Shown: piece by piece, positions 46,456 to 56,200 of the stretch | Numbering within the stretch: the stretch's first letter is position 1 | How the letters are laid out: every line of letters begins with the position of its first letter | Source: Sphaerolaimus hirsutus | Taxonomy: Eukaryota > Nematoda > Chromadorea > Monhysterida > Sphaerolaimidae | Reading direction: 5' to 3' | NCBI GenBank assembly: GCA_964036195.1 | Contig: OZ038456.1 | Span: 1,860,001 to 1,924,000, forward strand | DNA length: 64,000 nucleotides | The notes under the pieces: model-generated | Database searches by the model: none | What the model saw: only the letters and a program-made list of their open reading frames with translations | What the model was told of the DNA's origin: nothing | Position numbers and translations under genes: made by a program

Positions 46456-46770
46456 GCAAAATTAGCATTGAAAAAACCCATCAATTTTTGGAAAATATAA
46501 TAAAATATAATCTGAGAAAATATTTCCAGAAAAAAATACAATTAAATATCTCTCAAAAACCCGGAAAAATGAATATAAATATCAGAATTTGGGAGATTTT
46601 CTGATATTTTTAAAAATCTCAGAATATCTCTCAAAAAGAAAATATGATTAAATCTCTCTGGAAAATTGTGGAAAAAATATAAATCTCAGAAAATCTTAGA
46701 TTAAATTTTTAAACCTAAATTTTCTGAGATTTTTTTATATAAATCTCGCTGAGATTTTTTCAATGCTAAG
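46456..46770. mobile_element. ATTAGCATTGAAAA-ended element with TCTCAGAAAATC units (second copy)
   Basis: The ends TTAGCATTGAAAAAA and TTTTTTCAATGCTAA are inverted. The interior is parallel to 39299-39592. Confidence 0.8.
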
Positions 46771-47009
46771 CAAAATACAGCGAGAAAGTGATCTCATTTT
46801 GATTTCTAGGGGCACATAACTCGAATTTCAATAGTTTAATATGACACGGTGTCTTTAATTTATTAGCCTAATTAATTTTAGTGCAAAAAATAGTTGTAAT
46901 TATGGGATAGGAGTCAACTGAAGGGACCGTATGAAAAATGGAAAAATTTAAAATTTAGCCATCACAAACTTGAAACGGAATGCGAAAGTAATTTTTAGCG
47001 ACAATTGGT

Positions 47010-47290
47010 GGCTGATCCGCAAGTGGAGAAGTAAAAAATCATTTGAGAAGTGAGAAGTAAAATGAGAAGTGAGAAGTAAAATGAGAAGTGAGAAGTAAAA
47101 TGAGAAGTGAGAAGTAAAATGAGAAGTGAGAAGTAAAATGACAAGTAAGATGTGAAGTTAAAAATAACAGCTTAAAAACGGAGCAAAATATGACAAGTGA
47201 AATGACAAGTAAGTAAAAAAAGCGAAGTATATTTTTATTTCTCATTTCACTTATAATGTTACTTCTTATCTCAAATACTTCTCACATTTC
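47010..47290. repeat. CCGCAAGTGGAGAAGT-started GAGAAGTAAAAT array
   Basis: The GGCTGATCCGCAAGTGGA entry is followed by tandem GAGAAGTAAAAT units (47035-47160) and inverted ACTTCTC units to 47285. It uses the same terminal word as 15236 with another unit. Confidence 0.6.
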
Positions 47291-47390
47291 GAACGTTTTT
47301 TTTTGCCTAAAACAGGCTCTTTTGGAAAACAAAAAACGTTAAATTTTTTTGGTGATTCGGGTGCAACAAACATTAATTGGGCTCACTGAA

Positions 47391-47818
47391 TGTGCCTGTG
47401 CACATTAGTTTTCACACGAAAACTCACAAATCAGCTTAGAACACATTTGAGTTTCCTACAATGAGGTGGCCGTCAACTAGTTGACGGAGATTGAAAATGA
47501 CTCATTGTGGAAAACTCAAAGGGGGTGCACTGATACGCACACGTGCCCGATACGCACATATGCCCGTTTTTTTCACTTGACACTTTTTCAAGTGATTTTC
47601 AGATATGAGTGAAGTGAAAAAAGTTCACTAATGTCATTGCGCAACTTTTTTTCACTTTACTCATATCTGAAAATCACTTGAAAAAGTGTCAAGTGAAAAA
47701 AACGGGCATATGTGCGTATCGGGCACGTGTGCGTATCAGGCCTGCCCCAACTCAAACACGTTTAAAGCTCATTTATGAGTTTTCGTAATTCCGTGTGAAA
47801 ACTAGTGTGCGCAGGGCC
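47391..47818. mobile_element. MITE (TGTGCCTGTGCACATTAGTTTTC ends) hosting the element at 47521
   Basis: The left GCACATTAGTTTTCACACG is inverted at the right (CGTGTGAAAACTAGTGTGCGC), with inner AACTCATAAATCAGC also mirrored. Confidence 0.75.
47521..47748. mobile_element. hAT-like element with GATACGCAC ends
   Basis: An exact 8-bp duplication AACTCAAA lies at 47513-47520 and 47749-47756. It has single-hairpin organisation with CACTTGACACTTTTTCAAGT arms, about 228 bases. Confidence 0.9.
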
Positions 47819-48224
47819 AATACGCCTCAGTATAATTATCCCGCCAAAGGAGTTTCAAGACTTTATTTGATGTGGGTACATATTAGAATTGAATACCTAA
47901 ACGATTTGAATATTTTATGCATGTTGAACAGATTTGTTTTAGGTAAATTGTCGTTTTCACCAAAGTAGTTTATAAATATTTGCCATGTAAAATTTATGAA
48001 ATTTTATCTTGCCACAGTTCCATGTTCAATAGCGACCTCTACGTACGGACTTTATGAATCACTCATAATAAATTAGTTTACTTTTCATATGATTAAATCC
48101 TTGATAAAAAACATAGGGCTGATCAAATTATTATACTCCTCAATTCGAAAAGTAAAATTAGGTTCGAGTTTTGAAGTGATTTTAGTTGGTTCGAGCATTC
48201 GTTTTGAGAAAGGCATGTTTTCGG

Positions 48225-48474
48225 CAGAGTTGTTCAAAGTACAGAACTTTTTTCAAAGTAAACGTAAAGTATTTTATTTTTACTCACACCTGAGTACAGA
48301 TAACGTTAAGTAAAATTTTTTTACTTTTACACTGCGTATCCTTGAATCATCTGTGCTTGTTATGCACCCCATATATTTTTTGGATTGACGTTTTCTGTAC
48401 TCGCGTACTTTCAAAAAGCAGTACTACAGTATACGTATTTTTCGAGTAAACGTAAATACGTTTTAACAACTATG
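48225..48474. mobile_element. hAT-like CAGAGTTGTT element with TTTACG units
   Basis: The duplication GTTTTCGG / GATTTCGG (48217-48224, 48475-48482) has one mismatch. The ends are CAGAGTTGTTCAAAG and TTTTAACAACTATG. The interior repeats AAACGTAAA and TACTTTT words. Confidence 0.82.
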
Positions 48475-49073
48475 GATTTCGGGGTCTGACAGTCCCAGAT
48501 TTTTCTACACAATCTAAAAAAATAGATAGAAATTTTTTTATTGGATAGTTCAACGACACTGAGAAGATGCACAGTATAAATAAAAATAGATACGGAATTG
48601 TATCTAAATGCTAATAATATTTTATATACTCTTTATTCACCTGACAACAGACTGCCACCATGATTATAAAAACATTCATGTAAAATTATACTACCTAAAA
48701 AATTGTCGCCAATCAGACAACGATGAAACATTTTCAGGAAAGTCAGCCAGAAACCAGACTTTTTGTCTATGTTTGATGTGAATAAATGTGTTTGGATTTA
48801 AAATCCAATTGAAGTCTGACATAAATGAGGATCCAGGCTTTTTGTATGGATCTTTACCTCCCTTTGGCTGAAAATTTTAGTTGAGTTGACTGTAATGTGT
48901 TATTTTTGTCAAATCGCGACCCGAGACAACTAAATATTGTAAAAAACGTAAATTAATATTTTGAAAATTGTGAAATCGATACGCTCGTGGTGATATCCAT
49001 GTTTACATACATTTATTGAAAATTCCCTCAGTAATTTTAATCTCCAGTTTTCAAACGTTATCGAGGGAGAATT

Positions 49074-49491
49074 TGAGTATTACCTCGAAATACCCCCAGG
49101 GGGTTTGTTATTTCGCCAACAAATTTTCAGGGGGAGGGTTAATTCGAGGGGGTCAATTATTTCGCCAGAAATTTTGTGAAAGTCAACACACTCAGACATT
49201 ACATATATTTACGTATGTGTTTATAGATGTATATAACCGTCTATACACATAAACCGTACCTTAACGTCACTAGTCATTGGTTTCAACGTGTGTTCTGCAT
49301 CATGTAGACCACAAACTGCGGTATTTGTCGTGTACATTCTCTTTACGCTGAATTTGGGTGGGGGTATTTCGAGGGGGGTTACTATTTCCCCAGCGAAATT
49401 TTGGGGGGTAGTTCGAGGGAGGGAGGGGGGGGGGGTTAATTCAAGGGAGGGGGGGGGTTAATTCAAGGGGGGTTAATTCGAGGTGATACGG
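49074..49491. mobile_element. CCGTATTACCTCG-family element
   Basis: Degenerate left end (AGTATTACCTCGAAATACCCC) and right end TTCGAGGTGATACGG. The interior resembles 49892-50322. Confidence 0.75.
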
Positions 49492-49891
49492 TATATTTAA
49501 AAAATATACGAAAGTTCCACATAAGATAGCATCACTTTCCCAGCTGGAGTGAAAATACCCTGGAAAAGAAATCCACTATTTTCCTGGCTTTTCCTCAAAT
49601 TTTCTGTCAAAAAAGACGCTTGCCGACATTTCTGCGAGAGATACAACGTAAAATACAAAAAAAACATGACATAGAAACTTAAAAAACGTTTTGCGGTTCC
49701 ATATTTTTTTCTTAGCACTACTTATTAAACCCCTAAAATTAGGTATACCCATAATAGCCTAAACTCACTACAGGTAGTGAAAAGGTACACATTCAGGTAG
49801 ACAAAACGTGTTATGATTTCTGTTCCATTATTTAAAACATTAAAATGCACAGGTTTTTAACAGATGCGGTTAAATTAAGCAGAAAAAAGTA

Positions 49892-50322
49892 CCGTATTAC
49901 CTCGAAATACCCGGATGGGGGTTTATTATTTCGCCAGCAAATTTTGAGGGGGGTTAATTCGAGGGGGGGGGGGGTTATGCGAGGGGGGGGGTCTATTATT
50001 TCGCCAGAAATTTTACGAAATTCCCCATTCTCAGACGTAGTAAAATACAACATTATCAGAGACGTATAAGTGTTTATAGGCATATACAACTGTCTATACA
50101 CCTAAACCCTTCCCTAACGTCACTCAGTCATCGGTTTTAACGTGTGTTCTGCATAATACAGTTCACACACTGTGGTATTTGTTGTGTACATGCTGTTTAC
50201 ACTGTATTTGGGGGGTATTTCGAGGGGGGGGTTATTATTTCCCCAGCCCATTTTGAGGGGGGGGGGGTTAATTCGAGGGGGGGTCAATTAAAGTGGGGGG
50301 GGGTTAATTCAAGGTAATACGG
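49892..50322. mobile_element. TA-flanked CCGTATTACCTCG-family element
   Basis: The ends are CCGTATTACCTCGAAATACCC and AATTCAAGGTAATACGG. The core CAGACGTAGTAAAATAC…CTGCATAATACAG is shared with 49074. Confidence 0.85.
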
Positions 50323-51110
50323 TAATCAGTGTCGGTGAACCTACTGAAGTATTGAAATACATATTTTATAAAAATATTTACATGGCAATGGCACTAAGGG
50401 AATAGTTTTTCAGACCATTTACTTTACTTTTTCAGAACATTTACCGTTTTCAGTTATAAATCTATTCCTTTTAAGTTGAAAAATCACGACAAAAAGTTTT
50501 AATGACGACAAAATCATTTTAATGACGACAAAACTGCCAAAAGATGGCACCAGAGTCAATGTAGATTGTAGATAGAAATCAGACAGCAGAAATCTGATAG
50601 ATTATTAGATTCTACCGGAACACATTTTCCCATGGTCAATTCTGCACGATGTCAAGAGACAAGACAATACAAATGACACGTTTCATAGACACAAAAATTT
50701 CAAGTGGTAATTTGCAATGTATTATAACATATTTACTTGTCTTGTCACTTTACTTGACATGTACTTTGCGGAATTTCCATGTCAGCTCACACAGTCAAAA
50801 AATATTTAAAAAGTCACCGAATTTTCTTACTACAAAACCGTCATAAACTTAGTTACTTACAAAACTTACTCATTTTTAGAATAAGATGTTTCAAAATCAA
50901 ATATCCAAAAAATCGCGTATACACATCTTTTCGCGGAAAATATATTAAAAACCGTAATAAATTCATACTCAAAAAGACACTCATACTTACACAAAAATAT
51001 TCACTACACCAACAGACGAATAAAAAAAACCGGGCAAGTAAATTGAACGAAAAATTCTACAGTGTAATTCATGGGGATTGTCATGCTGATAAAAAATAGA
51101 AGGAAGCAGT
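50323..51110. other. AT-rich DNA, nothing recognised
   Basis: No exons or paired ends were found. A weak AAAGTGAC/TTGTCACTTTAC resemblance to nearby arrays is seen at 50660-50770. Confidence 0.45.
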
Positions 51111-51111
51111 A

Positions 51112-51280
51112 GGTGCCAGTTCAGTACTCTGTAAAGTGTGAGGTCCGTTGTCAAATGAGTTGAGTTTACACTTGACACTTGAGTTTACACTTGACACTTG
51201 AGTTTACACTTGACACTTGAGTTTACACTTGACACTTGACACTTGAGTTTACACTTAACAGGGTGCGGGACTGCCGCCAG
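51112..51280. mobile_element. CTGTAAAGTG-type palindromic element with CTTGACACTTGAGTTTACA units
   Basis: The left CAGTTCAGTACTCTGTAAAGTG and the right CACTTAACAGGGTGCGGGACTG are loosely inverted. In the middle, ACTTGACACTTGAGTTTAC repeats in tandem at 51165-51260. Confidence 0.55.
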
Positions 51281-51542
51281 AACGAAACACTTTGCCGAAA
51301 AAGCGAACCTTTTTTTACCGCACACAAGCAGTTGAGAGACTTTTTTCAATATCATTAGCTCTCCATTCCCAATGAAAAGCACATCGAACGTGAGGACAAA
51401 ACAACGTCTAAATTTCCCCCTAAAATGGGGGCTGAAATCAAACGGTACTGAAATTTTCACACGTGACAACATTCAGCCTAAGAAAAAAGAAATCGTGTGT
51501 ACCACAGTGGGAAAAATAATTATTTCTTGAATAATCAAAACT

Positions 51543-51785
51543 GGGGGCAGTCCCAAGCCCTGTAAAGTGTAAAGTAAAGTGTCAAATGTAAAGTCAAGTG
51601 CAAAGTAAAGTGTCAATTGTCATGACAAAAGTAAAGTAAAGTGTCAATTGTCATGACAAAAGTAAAGTAAAGTGTCAATTGTCATGCAAAGTTCAATAAT
51701 AAAATCTTTTATTTTCGTTTTGATTGACACTTTACTTTACATTTGACACTTTACTTTACACTTTACAGGGCTTGGGACTGCCACC
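51543..51785. mobile_element. CAGTCCCAAGCCCTGTAAAGTG-ended palindromic element
   Basis: The ends are CAGTCCCAAGCCCTGTAAAG and its inverse CTTTACAGGGCTTGGGACTG. The interior has direct GTAAAGTAAAGTGTCAATTG units followed by the inverted arm. Confidence 0.8.
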
Positions 51786-51914
51786 TGATGGTAATCACAG
51801 GCGTGGAAAAAAGCTAAAAACGACTCCAAGGGTTAAATCAAATTTGTACCATTGAATATTCAAGAAAATACATAATGTTTATGAATACCTTCTTTTGAAA
51901 CCATCGATCGCCAT

Positions 51915-52879
51915 TAGGATTCAAACAAGATCCCGTCTATAATCAGAAAATCCGAATTAATTATATCGCGATAATATAGCAAACCACAATTGAGGCATCT
52001 AGTTCCGAATGTCGGTATCTCCATCATTTTAGGTTTTTCCAAAATTGCATTTGAAAATTCAAAGTTGGCCCGAGCGTGCAACTTTAAAGTGACAAGTCTT
52101 GCCCAAGACTTTTTGAAAAGCTTATGGAATTGTCTACATTTTCCATATTTTAAACCCTGCGGCCGGCGTATATAGCTAGAGTTATGATGATTTGATTGAT
52201 AGCAGGTCAGCAGATTCAGTGGAGATACCCTGTTTCGAGTGATTTTTTCAAAAAAATCACTCGAAACAGGGTATCTCCACTTAGTCGATGGGATCAACAG
52301 GCCCGGTTGTGCTGCCGTTCTGCTGGCCCATGGCCCCACTTGAGAGCAAATTTCTTACCTAGAGCAGTGGAGATACCCTGTTTCGGACAAAGACTTTTTG
52401 GAGATACCCTGTTTCCGACAAAGATTTTTTTGGAGATACCCTGTTTCGGATGATTTTTTTCAAAAACTGGTTTGGAATTCTATACCGTAATTAGGATGAT
52501 TTTTTCTGTTTTGTATGGGAATTTGGACTGTTTGAGTCAAATCTATACCGTAATTCGGATGATTTTTTCCGTTGGTGGAGATACATTGTTTCGAGTGAAA
52601 TTTTTGGTGGCTCTTTTTGGAGATACCCTGTTTCGAGTGAATTTTTTCCAATTTGAGGGTGGAGATACCCTGTTTCGGATGATTTTTTTTGTTTTTTCTA
52701 AAAATCGGCATATATATATCTCGGGAACGGTATAAGATATTGAAAAAATTCTTTTGCTATCATGAAGAAATAAGTGCACTTATCACAGATCCGCACTTAA
52801 CTCATTTTTTTACACTTTGGTCTTTACCGACATTCGGAACTAGATGCCTCAATTGTGATGACAAACCGTTTGAACCCTT
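51915..52879. mobile_element. Element with TTCAAAC/GTTTGAACCC ends and a GGAGATACCCTGTTTCG minisatellite
   Basis: The ends AGGATTCAAACAAGATCCCG and CCGTTTGAACCCT resemble the TAGGGTTCAAACG family. A second inverted block (GAGGCATCTAGTTCCGAATG) lies about 80 bases inside each end. Tandem units of about 25-35 bases around GGAGATACCCTGTTTCGGA fill 52215-52685, some inverted. No clear 8-bp duplication was found. Confidence 0.7.
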
Positions 52880-53003
52880 TCCCCTGGCGAAAATCCCAAT
52901 ATTTTCACGGTGGTAATAAAATCTGCTCCCCCAATTCATCGCCGAAATGCCAAAACACACCCAAATTGCACACACATTTTGACATTTCGACAGAAAACAA
53001 CCC

Positions 53004-53253
53004 ATACTCGGCTGACCTGACTCTCTGCACTCGCAGTCATTTATGTCTCACGTTGGAAGCGTGCCAATGATAATCAAAGGACGTAATCACTGTAAAAATA
53101 AAAAAAAATTTGTTAATATTTACATATACAAATACAATGTCATCACACCAATAAATTTTTCAAGTGAAAAAAATTAAATTAGCATGGTTTGAATATCGTT
53201 GGCACGCTTCCAGCGTGAACCACGAGCGCAAGCCGTAACGTCACTGGAGTATA
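53004..53253. mobile_element. MITE abutting the stop codon of the HIF-like gene
   Basis: The ends ATACTCGGCTGACCTGACTC and ACGTCACTGGAGTAT are inverted, with inner CACGTTGGAAGCGTGCCAA / TTGGCACGCTTCCAGCGTG. The right end lies three bases from the stop codon (53257-53259), so the 3' UTR is the element itself. Confidence 0.75.
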
Positions 53254-53256
53254 AAC

Positions 53257-56200
53257 TCAAACGGCCTGGATGCGCACGGGCGCCCGAGCCATGGCGTTTT
53301 CCCACTGTTGCCAATCGTCCATCTCGTTGTCCACCGGCGTGGTATTCGAGCTGTCCGCCGAAAAGGAGCTGTTGCAGCTCAGCGGCAGCGTGTTGGCGGC
53401 TAGAGGCGAGAGTGACTCCGATTTTTGGACCCCTTTGAAGGTGGTGGGATTAACGTTTTGAAGGGGACATTGGAAGTTCGAACGATCCGAAAACGCTCTT
53501 GAACGTTCTGAGTTACCTGCACATTACAAAACTGTGTTCACATTTGTTGGAACTTTGCCAGTTCATATAATATGTAATGAAGTGTGTGTAAAAGTCACCC
53601 AACGTGTAAAAACGTATGTTTCTCTTGTGGAAATTTTGAATAGTTTGCGATTATAAACCAGAGTTTGTACTTCGCTCACAAATTTAGAATCAACAATCAA
53701 CCTTGAACAACTTTGAACACGCAAGAACAAAGTCAAAGAGAAAACAATTTCAAACAAATATCTATACTCGGCGGACATGATACTCCGCCCTCGCACTCTC
53801 TTATGTCTCACGTTGGAACCGTGCCAATGATTATAAAGCATGCGATTTTTGTATAAAAGATTAAAAAATCATTGTTGTGAATAAGTTTACGTAACATTAG
53901 ATGCCTTTTTCAACTTTCTATGAAAATCGCATGCATAAAACAATTGTTGGCACGCTTCCAGCGGCAACGAACCACGCGTGCAGCGTGTAAAGTGACTGGA
54001 GTATACAAACTAAAAACCCGAATCTCACCAAAACACTGCTGTCCCACTCCGCCCACATCGTTTACACAACTGCCTGATGTCATACTTCCAGTGTAAAAGG
54101 TTTTCGCATTTGTATCGGGCAAAAATTGTGGCGCGCGGTCTGGCGGTTTCATGAGTGGCGGGATTGGCGTGAGCGGATTTTCTGTAAATGCACACATTTA
54201 GTGGGTTGATATAAATAAACCGCGGACCGCATGCTATGCATTTTTCTAAATGAAAAACGCCATCATGACAAGATCAAAAATGTTTAAAAAATTGCAAAAA
54301 AAAAATATTCATAGCTTCATAGCCGACTTTTTTGAGACATTTTTTTGTGATAGTGTGTGCATATGTATCCTGCTCGTGCGTTATCGACTAAGAGTAAGAC
54401 ATAAGTAATTTTGGAAGCATACTTTGCGGTCCGCAGTGAATAGCATATACTATTCGCATATAATGCATATAAAGATTAGTCAACATTCCATAATCTCCGG
54501 GTTTTCCTTTTCGTCTATTTATTTTTCCATTCGGAAGTTTGCGGGTCAGAGTTGAATAATCACGGGGCAGGCCTGATACGCACATCTGCCCGATACGCAC
54601 ATTTGCCCGTTTTTTTCACTTGACACTTTTTCAAGTGATTTTCAGATATGAGTAAAGTGAAAAAAGTTGGGCAATGACATTAGTGAACTTTTTTCACTTC
54701 ACTCATATCTGAAAATCACTTGAAAAAGTGTCAAGTGAAAAAAACGGGCAAATGTGCGTATCGGGCAGATGTGCGTATCAGTGCACCCCCAATAATCACT
54801 ACCCAAGGGGTCAGCTTTTTTTTCCCACATTCGAAATATGGTGTTGCAGCAGTTAAAAATCTATTTGAATGATGACTTTTAATAAAAACATCATTGTAAC
54901 ATCTTTTAATAAAATCATATTTTCAAGTAAATGGGATATTCAACAGACTGGTGGGGGTTGTAGACATCTAATAAAGTTTCAGAACTCTGGATTTTCACTG
55001 TTAAGAGATACCGTATTTCCTCAAAATACCCCCCCCCCCCTCAAAATGGGCACTATGAATTTGTGGTCCGGGAAATGCATAAGAGACGTTCAATACACTC
55101 ACTGTGTTACGTTAGAACATCGTTTATACCATCTACACATCTTTATATAAGGCTGTAAAAACTTATAAATGGTGGTTATTGTTGCATTTTTCACGTTTTT
55201 CTCAAAATTTTCACTCTGAAAAAATAAACCCCCTGGGGGTTATTCGAGGAAATACGGTAGATCCGCAGACATGCCTCTTCCCACCCCCCGCTTTCAGTGT
55301 GTAGTTCAGAAGGTGATCAAACATTTTATATTTCGACAACTATTTTGCAAGATGGCGGGGGAATTTAAAATTGAAAAAAATCACGATCACCGAAGAAAAA
55401 CAGATGAATAAAGGAACCTCACCAGGATCCAGTTTCTGAACTTTGAGCGGCGGCGGCCCGCAGTTGCTTTTGCCATCATCATTGACATTCGCGTTCGATT
55501 CCGGCGGGTCGAAACTCTCCAGAAGGATTTTCAACGAATCATCGCACTCGTATCCGAAGAGGCTGAAAAATGCGCGAGAAAGTGACAACTTCGTTTTTTA
55601 ATACTGTAAATAAATCCTCGAGTAAGACCCCGGGGGAGTTATTATTTCGTCAGAGGTTTTGCAGGGGGAGTTATTTAAGGGGAGGAGTTTTTTATTCACT
55701 GTATGAATGCATTACGTCATCTAATGTAATTCAGGTATTTAACAGTTCAACAACAACAAAAACAAGGTATCCATTCAAAAATTCATGTTCAACGACATTC
55801 GATTCATTAAAATACACATTGTGGATAAACCTATAAAATAAACAGAGGGTGGAGTTATTTAAGGGGGGCATTTTTCGTCACCTGGCCTACATGGGGAGTT
55901 ATTCAAGGGGGGTGTAGATCATGGGGGGGGGGTCTTTTCAACGATACACGGTAAATATTTCTAAGCCCAGCTCTTAACAGGAGAAAAACGGCAACAAACA
56001 ATTCCTCATCCAAGGGGATTTCATTAAAATCGCCAGCCGATACGAATGGGGCCAAGAGTTTGAGGTCATCAGCGGCGCCATTGCCCGGAGACGGCCAACA
56101 GTTTTCTGTAAAATTTGAATTAAATAAAAGTGAAAATAAACAAGAAATTTACCCTGCACACACACACAATTTTTCTATTGAAATGTGCCTGCGCACACCG

